From Maribacter sp. MMG018 (GTDB lineage Bacteria; Bacteroidota; Bacteroidia; Flavobacteriales; Flavobacteriaceae): DNA of 64,000 bases. The stretch lies in the NCBI RefSeq assembly GCF_018100785.1, contig NZ_JAGJEC010000001.1, positions 1,302,001 through 1,366,000 of the forward strand, in the 5' to 3' direction. Each line of letters opens with the position of its first letter. Position 1 is the first letter of the stretch. Under the pieces are notes generated by a model. The model was not told where the DNA came from, made no database searches, and saw only the letters and a list, made by a program, of their open reading frames with translations. Positions 55,480 through 64,000 of the stretch are shown one piece after another. The translations under genes were made by a program, and so were the position numbers.

Positions 55480-55515
55480 AAATAAAGGGAAATATGGTTA
55501 TATTTCCCTTTATTT
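55480..55515 (+). terminator. Terminator after galE
   Basis: AAATAAAGGGAAATA pairs perfectly with TATTTCCCTTTATTT around a 6-nt loop, 23 bp after the galE stop. Confidence 0.75.
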
Positions 55516-55535
55516 AATTTAGCGCAGCACATCTT

Positions 55536-56807
55536 ATGAAAAATCTCTTATTGTTTTTATTCCTTTTGGCCGTCGGCATTGTTAGTGCACAGGATACCTA
55601 TATTCAGTGTGGTAAGGTTTTGGACGTGGAATCTGGAAAAATGTTATCCGAAAAGACCATTGTTGTTTCGGGTGGTAAGATTAAAAGTATCGTCAACGGT
55701 TATGTTTCGGGAACGGAAGGCGACAAGGTTATCGATCTAAGGTCAAAAACCATATTGCCCGGTTTTATAGATATGCATGTTCATATAGAGAGTGAATCTA
55801 GTCCATCTAGATATTTAGAAAGGTTTACCATGAATGAGGCGGATGTTGCATTGCAGTCTACCATATATGCAAAAAGAACTTTAATGGCCGGTTTTACTAC
55901 CGTTAGGGACTTAGGTGGTTCTGGAGTGAATATTTCTTTAAGAAACGCCATTAATAAAGGTACGGTGGTAGGCCCAAGAATTTTTACGGCCGGCAAGTCA
56001 TTGGCCTCTACTGGTGGCCATGCAGATCCTACCAACGGTACAAGAAAAGACCTAATGGGTGATCCAGGACCTAAAGAGGGGGTCGTAAACTCGCCGGAAG
56101 ATGGTAGAAAAGCTGTGCGCCAAAGATATAAAGAGGGGGCCGATGTAATTAAGATCACCGCTACCGGTGGTGTTTTAAGTGTGGCGAAAAGTGGACAGAA
56201 TCCACAATTTACAATAGAAGAGATCAAGGCGATTACAGAAACCGCCGATGATTATGGAATGCTTACCGCCGCACATGCCCATGGGGATGAAGGTATGAGA
56301 AGGGCTATTCTAGGAGGTATTAAAACCATTGAGCACGGCACATTGATGTCAGAAGAAACAATGGATTTAATGATAGAGCATAACACCTATATGGTGCCTA
56401 CTATTTCTGCAGGACAAGAAGCGGCCAGGTTGGCCAAAATACCAAATTATTTGCCAGCTGTTGTAGCAAAGAAGGCGTTAGAAATTGGGCCTAAATTGAA
56501 TGCTACGTTTGCCAAAGCATACAAGAAAGGGGTTAATATTGCTTTTGGAACGGATTCCGGAGTATCGCCACATGGCGATAATGGCAAAGAATTCGTGTAT
56601 ATGCACAAAGCGGGAATGCCCGTTATAGATGCTATACGGTCTGCTACGATAACCAATGCAAAATTATTGGGGCTGGATAAATTGGGGCAATTGAAAGAAG
56701 GGTATGTAGCCGACATAGTTGCTGTGAACGATAACCCCTTAAAAAAGGTGGAAGCACTTACCGATGTGGTGTTTGTAATGAAAGAGGGCGTTGTTTATAA
56801 ACAATAA
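55536..56807 (+). CDS. Exported amidohydrolase (imidazolonepropionase/prolidase-like)
   Basis: 423 residues with a signal peptide (ending GIVSAQ, about 19). The metal-dependent amidohydrolase motifs appear in order: FIDMHVHIES (H81, H83), the carbamylated-Lys region DVIKITATGGV (about 204-214), AAHAHGDEGMRRAI, TIEHGTLM and FGTDSGVSPHG. Such periplasmic members often act as Xaa-Pro dipeptidases or on N-acyl amino acids. It stands on its own after the galE terminator. Confidence 0.9.
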   Translation: MKNLLLFLFLLAVGIVSAQDTYIQCGKVLDVESGKMLSEKTIVVSGGKIKSIVNGYVSGTEGDKVIDLRSKTILPGFIDMHVHIESESSPSRYLERFTMNEADVALQSTIYAKRTLMAGFTTVRDLGGSGVNISLRNAINKGTVVGPRIFTAGKSLASTGGHADPTNGTRKDLMGDPGPKEGVVNSPEDGRKAVRQRYKEGADVIKITATGGVLSVAKSGQNPQFTIEEIKAITETADDYGMLTAAHAHGDEGMRRAILGGIKTIEHGTLMSEETMDLMIEHNTYMVPTISAGQEAARLAKIPNYLPAVVAKKALEIGPKLNATFAKAYKKGVNIAFGTDSGVSPHGDNGKEFVYMHKAGMPVIDAIRSATITNAKLLGLDKLGQLKEGYVADIVAVNDNPLKKVEALTDVVFVMKEGVVYKQ

Positions 56808-56867
56808 TTTCTCGCGGTAGGCAACAGTTGTAAAGGGTGTGAAGTTATAGAAAATACAATAGGTATT

Positions 56868-57221
56868 ATGGGGTCGGATATTGTTGATACTAACGGATTG
56901 TTGCTCGTTGCGAAAGAAAAGTTACTTACCGATAAGTTGGTGGCCCAAGTGGCAAAAGATTTTAGTCTCGCCAATATTTCATTGCAACTGCCCATAACAT
57001 TTGAGGCAAATACTTTTATTTCCGTTATTCGTGACCGGGTGTATCGTTTAATTACCGAACATTTTTCAGAATATCTGAATCTATTGTATATAATTGATGT
57101 GCCGGAAAGGGAACTCGAGAATATGCAGGTTACCGATGCTGCTGAAATAGCGGACCAAGTAACTTTTTTGATTCTAAAAAGAGAGTTTCAAAAGGTGATG
57201 TATAAAACCTTGTATGGATAG
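56868..57221 (+). CDS. Unknown cytoplasmic protein
   Basis: 117 residues, largely helical, with no signal peptide: KLLTDKLVAQVAKDFSLANI, then TFISVIRDRVYRLITEHFSEY and ENMQVTDAAEIADQV. Nothing catalytic is visible. It lies 60 nt after the amidohydrolase gene and converges with the acyltransferase gene. Confidence 0.65.
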   Translation: MGSDIVDTNGLLLVAKEKLLTDKLVAQVAKDFSLANISLQLPITFEANTFISVIRDRVYRLITEHFSEYLNLLYIIDVPERELENMQVTDAAEIADQVTFLILKREFQKVMYKTLYG

Positions 57222-57266
57222 GTGTTCTTTTTAGGTTTAGTGTTATTATAAAATTGAAGGTTTTGG

Positions 57267-58370
57267 TCAAACCTTGATGTAAATACCTTTTTTGTCCATA
57301 ATGTATCCTACAAACCAGCATGTTAACATAATCCAAAGCGCAAACAAGAAGGATCCGTTATAGTCGCCCGCGAACGCTATGAATATATTGTCGGCGATCC
57401 AAGTATAGGCGTTGGTCCCCTTTACGGATATTTCGGCCAAAGAAATGATGAACAATTCCGATAGTAAATAGATGAAAAGGGTGTTTTTTCCAAAAACTTC
57501 AAAAAAATAGGTCCATTTAACAGCTTTGGACATGTCCAATAAATACACCAAAATGGCTATGACGAACAGGTCTATTCCAGAGGTCAATAGTACGAATGAG
57601 CTGGTCCAAAGCTTTTTGTTAATAGGTAATAATAGATCCCATGCCAATCCGGCAAAGACCAAAAGGCAGCCGACTATCATCAGTTTGGCAATGGTCTCAT
57701 AGTTTTGGCCGTTTTTCTGAATGAATTTTCCTGTAAAATATCCGGCAATCACATTTACAATGGCCGGTAGGGTGCTTAGCAGGCCTTCGGGGTCAAAGGC
57801 CACCCCGCCGTTGCCGTGGTACATATGGTCTGCCCCAATAAGTAATTTGTCCAATTTTAGAACCGCATTGCCGGTCAGTGTTAAGTCGCCGAATACCAAT
57901 AGTATTATGTGGTAACCTATCAGGGCTATAGCGCTGAATATAAGAACACTTTTAGTTTTAAAATAGTGGATTAATAAAGAGGCGAAAAGATAGCACAGGG
58001 CTATACGCTGGAGTACTCCGAATATGCGGGTTTCAGCAATTGGTTTTAGGTGTCCGTTCTCAAAAAAAGGAAACCAATACATTAAAAAGCCCAAAAGAAA
58101 AATAATGACGAACCTTTTTAGTACTTTTTTTAAAAATGCCCCGTCGCCCATAGTCTCGTATTTTTTTATACTAAAGCTCATAGCGTTGCCGACGACAAAT
58201 AAAAAAGTTGGAAAAACCAGATCGGTCAGTGTAAAGTCGTTCCATACGGCGTGTTTTAGAGGTCCGTAACTCAAGTCGCCGTTGCCTGGGGAGTTTACAA
58301 TGATCATAAGGGCAACATCCATGCCCCTGAATACATCAAGAGAGAGGTACCTGTTTTTTAATTTTTTCAT
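57267..58370 (-). CDS. Heparan-alpha-glucosaminide N-acetyltransferase-like membrane protein (DUF5009 type)
   Basis: 367 residues with ten or so transmembrane helices. The N-terminus RYLSLDVFRGMDVALMIIVNSPGNG and HAVWNDFTLTDLVFPTFLFVVG match the HGSNAT/NagX family, which transfers acetyl groups across a membrane to amino sugars. The invariant His is in LKHAVW. It may acetylate glucosamine-containing glycans or recycle sugars. It lies 26 nt after the outer-membrane barrel gene on the same strand. Confidence 0.87.
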   Translation of the reverse strand: MKKLKNRYLSLDVFRGMDVALMIIVNSPGNGDLSYGPLKHAVWNDFTLTDLVFPTFLFVVGNAMSFSIKKYETMGDGAFLKKVLKRFVIIFLLGFLMYWFPFFENGHLKPIAETRIFGVLQRIALCYLFASLLIHYFKTKSVLIFSAIALIGYHIILLVFGDLTLTGNAVLKLDKLLIGADHMYHGNGGVAFDPEGLLSTLPAIVNVIAGYFTGKFIQKNGQNYETIAKLMIVGCLLVFAGLAWDLLLPINKKLWTSSFVLLTSGIDLFVIAILVYLLDMSKAVKWTYFFEVFGKNTLFIYLLSELFIISLAEISVKGTNAYTWIADNIFIAFAGDYNGSFLFALWIMLTCWFVGYIMDKKGIYIKV

Positions 58371-58396
58371 AAAGGGTTGGTTTGGTTGTGGTCAAT

Positions 58397-58912
58397 TTAA
58401 AAATAAACGCGGACAAATGGCATCAGTGCGTCTGCGTATATACTTTTATTGTTGTCGAAAAGTAGGTCGTAACGTACTCCAAAGGTAACATTGTAGGTGC
58501 TATAACCCAATCCTACGAACAATGCGGGAGACCAATAATTATCTTTCCAGTAAGTTGTAGGTGTATCTATTGTTCTGTTGATTCTGAGTTGTTCGAACTC
58601 TGCAGAAATTTGTAACTGGGGTATAGGGTTGAACAGGGATAGGATGCTGCCCCCGTAGGCTACTAATTTTTGGTCGTCATATTTGGCGTAATTAAAACTT
58701 AAACTGGTTCCTGTGGCAAATTGTTCGTTGAACTGATAAAGAGCGCTTGGGGAAATAGAGGCATTAAAGCCTCCATTGCTAAAACCAAGCCCAAGGTTTC
58801 CGCCGTAACGAACATTGCTCCAAAAATTTTCATTTGCAGCGCTGTTCTGCGAAAAAATAGAAGTGGAAAGTAAAGCCAAAAAGGATAGAAGAATAGTTTT
58901 TTTTAATAGCAT
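58397..58912 (-). CDS. Small outer-membrane beta-barrel protein upstream of sucA
   Basis: 171 residues with a signal peptide (ending SIFSQ, about 21). The mature part is a chain of beta-strands (RYGGNLGLGFSNGGFNASIS, ALFVGLGYSTYNVTFGVRYD), ending in VRVYF, as in small outer-membrane barrels. Homologues near sucA in flavobacteria are often mislabelled alpha-ketoglutarate decarboxylase; there is no enzyme domain. It is divergent from sucA. Confidence 0.85.
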   Translation of the reverse strand: MLLKKTILLSFLALLSTSIFSQNSAANENFWSNVRYGGNLGLGFSNGGFNASISPSALYQFNEQFATGTSLSFNYAKYDDQKLVAYGGSILSLFNPIPQLQISAEFEQLRINRTIDTPTTYWKDNYWSPALFVGLGYSTYNVTFGVRYDLLFDNNKSIYADALMPFVRVYF

Positions 58913-58987
58913 TTAGTCAAATTTGTTTTAAACGTTATTTTTTTTCAATAATACGGGTGAACTTTCCGTTAGATATTGTAAATGTTG

Positions 58988-58995
58988 TATTTTTG
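58988..58995 (+). promoter_or_regulatory. Candidate -7 box (TATTTTTG) for sucA-sucB
   Basis: TATTTTTG matches TAnnTTTG, 35 bp before the sucA ATG at 59031. The -33 element is not clear. Confidence 0.45.
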
Positions 58996-59030
58996 TTCAA
59001 ATTTCTTCTTAAAGATACAGAAAGTTATCC

Positions 59031-61835
59031 ATGGATAAATATTCCTTTTTGAACGCTGTTCATACCTCTTATTTTTCCGAGTTATATGACAGATATTTGT
59101 TAAACCCAGACAGTATAGAGCCAAGTTGGAGAGCCTTTTTTCAAGGATTCGATTTTGGTGTAGAGAGCTCATTGGATGGGCTCGACATTGATTCTGGTAA
59201 CCCTACTGCCGTTACGGTCAACGGAAATACGGTAATGATGCCCGAATCTTTGCAGAAAGAGTTTCAGGTTATAAGGCTTATAGATGGTTACAGAAGTAGG
59301 GGACACCTTTTTACAAAAACCAATCCGGTAAGGGACAGAAGAAAGTACGAGCCTAGTTTGTCTCTTGAGAATTTTGGTTTGAGTTCTTCTGATTTGGATA
59401 CCGTTTTTAGTGCCGGCGACATACTGGGCATAGGTCCTCGTACCTTAAAAGAGATTATCAAGTACCTGACCGATGTTTATTGTGATGCTATCGGGGTCGA
59501 GTACATGTATATTAGAAAACCGGAAAGAATTAAGTGGATCCAAGAATGGATCGGTGTTAATAACAACAAGCCTAATTTTACGCCAGAAAGAAAGAAGCAC
59601 ATCCTTAAAAAATTGAACCAAGCGGTTTCGTTCGAGGCTTTTTTGCATACTAAATATGTTGGGCAAAAACGATTCTCTTTGGAAGGTAACGAATCTTTGA
59701 TACCGGCATTGGACGTTATCGTAGAACGTGCGGCCGAAATGGGAGTGGAGCAATTTGTTATGGGTATGGCCCATAGAGGTAGGTTGAATGTGCTTACCAA
59801 TATATTCGGCAAGTCTGCAAAAGATATCTTTAGTGAATTTGATGGTAAGGATTATGAGCAGGAAATATTCGATGGTGATGTAAAATACCACTTGGGTTGG
59901 ACATCCGATAGAATGTCCGATAATGGAAATAAAATTCGAATGAACATAGCCCCTAATCCATCTCACCTAGAAACCGTTGGTGCAGTGGTAGAGGGTATAG
60001 CTAGGGCAAAACAAGATGCACAATATGAGGATGATTTCTCTAAGGTGCTACCCATCGTAGTTCATGGCGATGCGGCTATCGCGGGTCAGGGATTGGTCTA
60101 TGAGGTTATTCAAATGGCCGCTTTAGATGGTTATAAGACCGGGGGTACCATACATATTGTAGTGAACAACCAAATAGGGTTCACGACCAACTACTTGGAT
60201 GCAAGGTCGTCTACCTACTGTACAGATGTGAGCAAGGTTACCTTGAGCCCTGTGTTGCATGTAAATGCCGATGATGCCGAGGCTGTGGTACACGCTTCCT
60301 TGTTCGCATTGGAATATAGAATGCGATTTGATAGGGATGTATTCATCGATTTGTTGGGGTATAGAAAATATGGGCATAACGAGGGTGATGAACCGCGTTT
60401 TACCCAGCCAAAACTATACAAGGCCATATCAAAGCATAAAAATGCAAGGGATATATATGCGGAAAGGTTGATCCAAGAAGGTATTATCAACGAAGGTTAT
60501 GTTGCCCAGTTAGAAAAGGAATATAAAGATTCGTTGGAAGAGAAGTTGGAAGACTCTAGAAAAGAGGACAAGACGGTGATTACCCCATTTATGGCAGATG
60601 AATGGAAAGGTTTTGACAATGTTCGCGAATGGGAAATGATGGAGCCGGTAGATACAACCTATGATAGGGAGAAACTGACCGAAATTGCGAAAGTCATTAC
60701 CGAGTTACCAGCAGGGAAAAAATTCTTGAGAAAGATAGAGAAGTTGATAAAAGACCGTAAAAAGATGTTCTTTGAGACCAATTCTTTGGATTGGGCCATG
60801 GGCGAATTATTGGCTTATGGAACTTTGCTTCAAGAAGGGTACGGTGTTCGTATGTCGGGTCAAGATGTGGAGCGTGGTACTTTTTCTCACAGGCATGCGG
60901 TAATGAAAGTAGAGGAGAGTGAAGAGGAAGTATTGTTACTTAATAATATTTCTGAAGACCAAGGTAAGTTTCAGATATACAATTCTCTTTTGTCTGAATA
61001 TGGTGTGGTAGGTTTTGATTATGGTTATGCCATGGCAAGCCCTAATACATTGACTATTTGGGAGGCACAGTTTGGGGATTTCAGTAATGGGGCCCAGATT
61101 ATGATCGACCAATATATTTCGTCTGCCGAAGATAAATGGAAACTGCAGAATGGTTTGGTAATGTTATTGCCCCATGGTTATGAAGGCCAGGGTGCAGAGC
61201 ACTCTTCCGCTAGAATGGAGCGTTACCTTCAACTTTGTGCAAGAGATAATATGTACATTGCCGATGTGACCACACCTGCACAAATGTTTCATATACTTAG
61301 GCGTCAAATGAAGGTGAGCTTTAGAAAACCGCTCATAATATTTACGCCCAAGAGTTTGTTAAGGCATCCAAGGGCCGTATCCAGTATAGATGATTTGGTT
61401 TCCGGTAGTTTTAAAGAAGTGATAGACGACGAAACGGCCAAGGTGAGCAAGGTTAAAAGTTTAGTATTCTGTACCGGTAAATTTTATTACGATTTGTTGG
61501 CGGCGAAAGAGGAATTGAAGCGTGATGATGTTGCCCTGGTAAGGGTAGAGCAACTTTTTCCTTTGCCAGATCAGCAAATGAAAGACATTATTGCTAAATA
61601 CAGTAATGCGGATGATATTGTTTGGGCACAAGAGGAGCCCAGAAATATGGGGGCTTGGAGTCATTTATTGATGCATTTTAGCGAAGTGGATAAATTTAGG
61701 GTGGCCTCGAGAAGATATTATGCCGCACCTGCAGCAGGTAGTTCGGTCAGGTCCAAAGCAAGGCACCAGCAGGTTATCGATTATGTCTTCGATAAGACAA
61801 AGGACAACATGACAAGACCAAAAAATAAGAAGTAA
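59031..61835 (+). CDS. sucA: 2-oxoglutarate dehydrogenase E1 component
   Basis: 934 residues. The N-terminal segment [21 protein letters not shown] is typical of E1o, followed by [16 protein letters not shown], the ThDP motif ([10 protein letters not shown] to NNQIGFTT) and the C-terminal transketolase domain with [21 protein letters not shown]. It decarboxylates 2-oxoglutarate and transfers the succinyl group to the lipoyl arm of E2 in the TCA cycle. sucB follows 20 nt later. Confidence 0.98.
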   Translation: MDKYSFLNAVHTSYFSELYDRYLLNPDSIEPSWRAFFQGFDFGVESSLDGLDIDSGNPTAVTVNGNTVMMPESLQKEFQVIRLIDGYRSRGHLFTKTNPVRDRRKYEPSLSLENFGLSSSDLDTVFSAGDILGIGPRTLKEIIKYLTDVYCDAIGVEYMYIRKPERIKWIQEWIGVNNNKPNFTPERKKHILKKLNQAVSFEAFLHTKYVGQKRFSLEGNESLIPALDVIVERAAEMGVEQFVMGMAHRGRLNVLTNIFGKSAKDIFSEFDGKDYEQEIFDGDVKYHLGWTSDRMSDNGNKIRMNIAPNPSHLETVGAVVEGIARAKQDAQYEDDFSKVLPIVVHGDAAIAGQGLVYEVIQMAALDGYKTGGTIHIVVNNQIGFTTNYLDARSSTYCTDVSKVTLSPVLHVNADDAEAVVHASLFALEYRMRFDRDVFIDLLGYRKYGHNEGDEPRFTQPKLYKAISKHKNARDIYAERLIQEGIINEGYVAQLEKEYKDSLEEKLEDSRKEDKTVITPFMADEWKGFDNVREWEMMEPVDTTYDREKLTEIAKVITELPAGKKFLRKIEKLIKDRKKMFFETNSLDWAMGELLAYGTLLQEGYGVRMSGQDVERGTFSHRHAVMKVEESEEEVLLLNNISEDQGKFQIYNSLLSEYGVVGFDYGYAMASPNTLTIWEAQFGDFSNGAQIMIDQYISSAEDKWKLQNGLVMLLPHGYEGQGAEHSSARMERYLQLCARDNMYIADVTTPAQMFHILRRQMKVSFRKPLIIFTPKSLLRHPRAVSSIDDLVSGSFKEVIDDETAKVSKVKSLVFCTGKFYYDLLAAKEELKRDDVALVRVEQLFPLPDQQMKDIIAKYSNADDIVWAQEEPRNMGAWSHLLMHFSEVDKFRVASRRYYAAPAAGSSVRSKARHQQVIDYVFDKTKDNMTRPKNKK

Positions 61836-61855
61836 AATATCAAATTATAGAAAGA

Positions 61856-63097
61856 ATGATTCTAGAAATGAAAGTTCCCTCTCCTGGGGAGTCTATAACA
61901 GAAGTCGAAATTGCCGAGTGGTTGGTTGAAGATGGGGATTACGTAGAAAAAGATCAGGCCATTGCAGAAGTTGATTCTGACAAGGCAACGTTGGAATTGC
62001 CTGCGGAGGCCAGCGGAACAATAACCCTAAAGGCAGAGGTAGGCGATGCTGTTGAGGTAGGTGCCGTGGTGTGTCTGATAGATACTGGTGCCGCAAAACC
62101 AGAAGGGGCTTCTTCAGATGCGGATAAAGCTTCTGCCGATAGTGCTAAAAAGGAAGAGGTAAAAGAAGAAGTAAAAGCTGAAAAAGAGCCTCAGGCTTCT
62201 CAAACAAAAGAAACATATGCAACAGGTGCCGCGTCACCTGCCGCAAAAAAAATATTGGCAGAAAAAGGTATCGACGCTTCCAGTATATCAGGTACGGGAA
62301 GGGATGGTAGAATTACCAAGTCAGATGCTATGAACGCTAAACCTTCTATGGGGTCTCCGGTGACCGGAGGTAATAGAGGTGAGAAGAGGTCTAAGCTTTC
62401 TATGTTAAGAAGAAAGGTTGCCGAACGTTTGGTTTCCGCAAAAAATGAAACGGCCATGTTGACCACTTTTAATGAAGTGGATATGAGTGCTATATTCGAA
62501 TTAAGAAATCAATATAAAGAAGATTTTAAATTGAGACACGGGGTTAGCCTTGGTTTTATGTCCTTCTTTACCCGTGCGGTTGTACGTGCTCTGGAAATGT
62601 ATCCGGCAGTAAACTCAATGATAGACGGTAAAGAAATGATTTCATATGATTTCTGTGATATTAGTATTGCCGTTTCCGGACCTAAAGGTCTGATGGTGCC
62701 CGTAATTAGAAATGCCGAAAACTTAAGTTTCAGGGGCATCGAGGCAGAGGTGAAAAGATTGGCGATAAGAGCACGCGAAGGGGAGATTACAGTAGATGAG
62801 ATGACCGGAGGAACGTTTACCATTACCAATGGTGGTGTGTTCGGATCTATGTTGTCCACACCTATTATAAATCCACCACAAAGTGCCATACTGGGTATGC
62901 ATAATATTGTAGAAAGACCGGTAGCCAGAGATGGGGCCATTGCAATAGCGCCTATTATGTATGTTGCCTTGTCTTATGACCATAGAATAATTGATGGTAA
63001 AGAATCTGTTGGATTTTTGGTAGCCGTAAAAGAGGCTCTCGAAAATCCTGTTGAGCTATTAATGGACAACGACGTAAAAAGAGCGTTGGAGATGTAG
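61856..63097 (+). CDS. sucB: Dihydrolipoyllysine-residue succinyltransferase (E2 of 2-oxoglutarate dehydrogenase)
   Basis: 413 residues. The N-terminal lipoyl domain has K43 in [14 protein letters not shown]; an Ala/Glu/Lys-rich linker (about 85-120) leads to a peripheral-subunit-binding domain ([21 protein letters not shown]). The catalytic domain ends with [12 protein letters not shown] (catalytic His near 381). It carries succinyl groups from E1 to CoA. E3 is not encoded here. Its operon ends at the terminator at 63126. Confidence 0.98.
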   Translation: MILEMKVPSPGESITEVEIAEWLVEDGDYVEKDQAIAEVDSDKATLELPAEASGTITLKAEVGDAVEVGAVVCLIDTGAAKPEGASSDADKASADSAKKEEVKEEVKAEKEPQASQTKETYATGAASPAAKKILAEKGIDASSISGTGRDGRITKSDAMNAKPSMGSPVTGGNRGEKRSKLSMLRRKVAERLVSAKNETAMLTTFNEVDMSAIFELRNQYKEDFKLRHGVSLGFMSFFTRAVVRALEMYPAVNSMIDGKEMISYDFCDISIAVSGPKGLMVPVIRNAENLSFRGIEAEVKRLAIRAREGEITVDEMTGGTFTITNGGVFGSMLSTPIINPPQSAILGMHNIVERPVARDGAIAIAPIMYVALSYDHRIIDGKESVGFLVAVKEALENPVELLMDNDVKRALEM

Positions 63098-63125
63098 CAA
63101 ATAGGTTATTATAGCATATAAGAAT

Positions 63126-63157
63126 AAAGAAGCGCCGGATTTTTCCGGTGCTTCTTT
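63126..63157. terminator. Bidirectional terminator between sucB and the retropepsin-like gene
   Basis: AAAGAAGCGCCGGA pairs with TCCGGTGCTTCTTT across TTTT, with one G-T wobble; T and A runs flank it on both sides. Confidence 0.85.
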
Positions 63158-63170
63158 ATTTTAGATAGGA

Positions 63171-63614
63171 TTATTTCGCCTTTAGATATAGTTTTTTCTT
63201 GTTGTAATCTATGATGGCCTTGGCTTTTTTAAGGATGTCGGCGCCTATAATACCGTCTACCGGATGTGCGTTGTGTGCTGTAAGGGCCGTATTTACGTGA
63301 ATTAGGTCAAAGAGTACGATTTTAAGTTTTTTGTTCGTCCATTTTCCTATCTCAATGTGGTTTTTGCTAGAGGTAGAAGTTTCCATGTCTGTGGCACCTG
63401 CTCCCGCCGCCTTAATATCAGAGGTTTTAGAGGTTAATTTAAATTGGTCTATTTTGTCTAGCCCTATACATGTGTTCGAGGCTCCAGTATCCAAAATGAA
63501 CCTGCCCTGTATTCCGTTAATTTTGGCCGTAAGCTCAAAGTGATTGGTAGATGTATATACCAGATCAACGCTGTAATAATTTTTGTTTTTTAAAAACTTC
63601 TTGAGTGATGACAT
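63171..63614 (-). CDS. Retropepsin-like aspartic protease domain protein
   Basis: 147 residues with the clan AA signature FILDTGASNTCI (D42-T-G) and a second conserved strand GIIGADIL near 128. Bacterial single-domain members of this type dimerise to form an active site. No signal peptide or membrane segment is visible. Substrates are unknown. It converges with sucB. Confidence 0.87.
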   Translation of the reverse strand: MSSLKKFLKNKNYYSVDLVYTSTNHFELTAKINGIQGRFILDTGASNTCIGLDKIDQFKLTSKTSDIKAAGAGATDMETSTSSKNHIEIGKWTNKKLKIVLFDLIHVNTALTAHNAHPVDGIIGADILKKAKAIIDYNKKKLYLKAK

Positions 63615-63696
63615 ATATCAATGTTAATCGATAATCCCATTTTTGTAGGATTAAATTTGAATTAGAGACTATGGTAATAAAAATCAAAGATAAGCC

Positions 63697-63704
63697 TATT
63701 TTTG
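63697..63704 (+). promoter_or_regulatory. Candidate -7 box (TATTTTTG) directly before the tatD-like start
   Basis: TATTTTTG matches TAnnTTTG and ends 5 nt before the ATG at 63709, so the transcript may be leaderless. Confidence 0.4.
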
Positions 63705-63708
63705 TCCT

Positions 63709-64000
63709 ATGAACATTACAGATACCCATACACATTTATATAGTGAGGCTTTTGATGAGGACAGAAGTCAGGTTGTAGAAAGGGCGATTGCCCAAGGTGT
63801 AAAAAGATTCTTTATTCCGGCGATAGATTCAACCTATACGGACGGTATGCTGAAGTTGGAAAGTGCATATCCGGAAAATGTTTTTTTGATGACCGGCTTG
63901 CATCCGACACATGTAAAGGCCGATTATGAACAAGAATTAGAGCATGTAAGGGATTTATTGGCCCAACGTAAATTTTATGCGATAGGGGAAATTGGAATAG
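63709..64000 (+). CDS. TatD-family metal-dependent DNase (N-terminal part)
   Basis: About 97 codons are present before the window ends. The TatD signatures are MNITDTHTHLYSEAFDED (metal-binding His pair), then FFIPAIDSTYT, LMTGLHPTHVKADY and AIGEIGI with the conserved Glu. TatD enzymes are 3'-5' exonucleases or endonucleases acting in DNA repair and turnover. Truncated by the window edge. Confidence 0.92.
   Translation, partial: MNITDTHTHLYSEAFDEDRSQVVERAIAQGVKRFFIPAIDSTYTDGMLKLESAYPENVFLMTGLHPTHVKADYEQELEHVRDLLAQRKFYAIGEIGI

Noticed and set aside
58397-58912. Outer-membrane barrel gene as an alpha-ketoglutarate decarboxylase
   Set aside because: It has a signal peptide and barrel strands only; the label arises from its position beside sucA.

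Overview
The window looks like chromosome of a marine member of the Flavobacteriaceae (Bacteroidota). The AT-rich DNA, TonB-dependent receptors with carboxypeptidase-regulatory-like N-termini, a SusC/SusD pair, PorP/SprF with a type B type IX secretion (T9SS) cargo protein, a hybrid one-protein two-component regulator, TAnnTTTG-type promoter boxes and many Bacteroidota-specific DUF families all point this way. Genus (Maribacter/Zobellia-like) is a guess. I see no insertion sequence, phage, CRISPR or rRNA; there is one tRNA (Leu, anticodon UAG).

Layout. 1-2.4 kb: the first codons of a minus-strand DUF456-type gene diverge from a TonB-dependent receptor. 2.4-13.3 kb: a long plus-strand run starts with a BlaI repressor and an M56 (BlaR1-like) membrane peptidase carrying two TonB-type C-terminal domains, then a TPR protein, a TonB_C-like lipoprotein, ruvC, hemW, a cyclase-family enzyme, DUF4260, DUF4230, a Dabb protein, a YjbR protein, a membrane MutS-like ATPase and a YdjM-like membrane hydrolase. 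13.3-17.8 kb (minus): a DUF4407 protein and a second BlaI/M56 pair whose peptidase has a different, probably ExbD-like, periplasmic tail. 17.9-20.2 kb: PhnA-like protein, M20 dipeptidase, tRNA-Leu. 20.5-26.7 kb (minus): PorP/SprF, a 1145-residue T9SS type B surface protein with two DUF285 repeat arrays, and an AraC-family membrane regulator.

27.1-33.3 kb: a Tat-exported TIM-barrel protein, an NTF2-like protein, and a His-rich locus (small Cys/His protein, TonB-dependent receptor, two DUF4625 lipoproteins) that reads as transition-metal uptake. 33.7-39.6 kb: a hybrid sensor kinase/response regulator/AraC protein, an orphan T9SS sorting-domain fragment and small envelope proteins. 39.9-49.1 kb: an SMP-30 lactonase, a SusC/SusD pair with no degradative enzymes beside it, and a TPR/AraC regulator. 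49.3-51.9 kb: DUF4202, siroheme synthase (Met8-type), an unknown protein, and two very small membrane proteins on the minus strand. 51.9-58.9 kb: Kdo transferase, a sugar aminotransferase, galE, an exported amidohydrolase, a heparan N-acetyltransferase-like membrane protein and an outer-membrane barrel. 59.0-63.1 kb: sucA-sucB. 63.2-64 kb: a retropepsin-like protein and the start of a TatD-family DNase.

The most interesting signal is the pair of paralogous BlaI/M56 sensor systems. Each has three 16-bp palindromic operators directly before blaI, but the half-sites differ (AACTAA in one, TTCTAC in the other). The two peptidases carry periplasmic domains resembling different components of the TonB energy-coupling machine (TonB_C and ExbD). 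Also notable are an 18-bp palindrome present once upstream of SusC and once downstream of SusD, an 11-bp-arm inverted repeat with a second degenerate copy upstream of the T9SS surface-protein operon, and unannotated mini membrane proteins at 51.0-51.5 kb.
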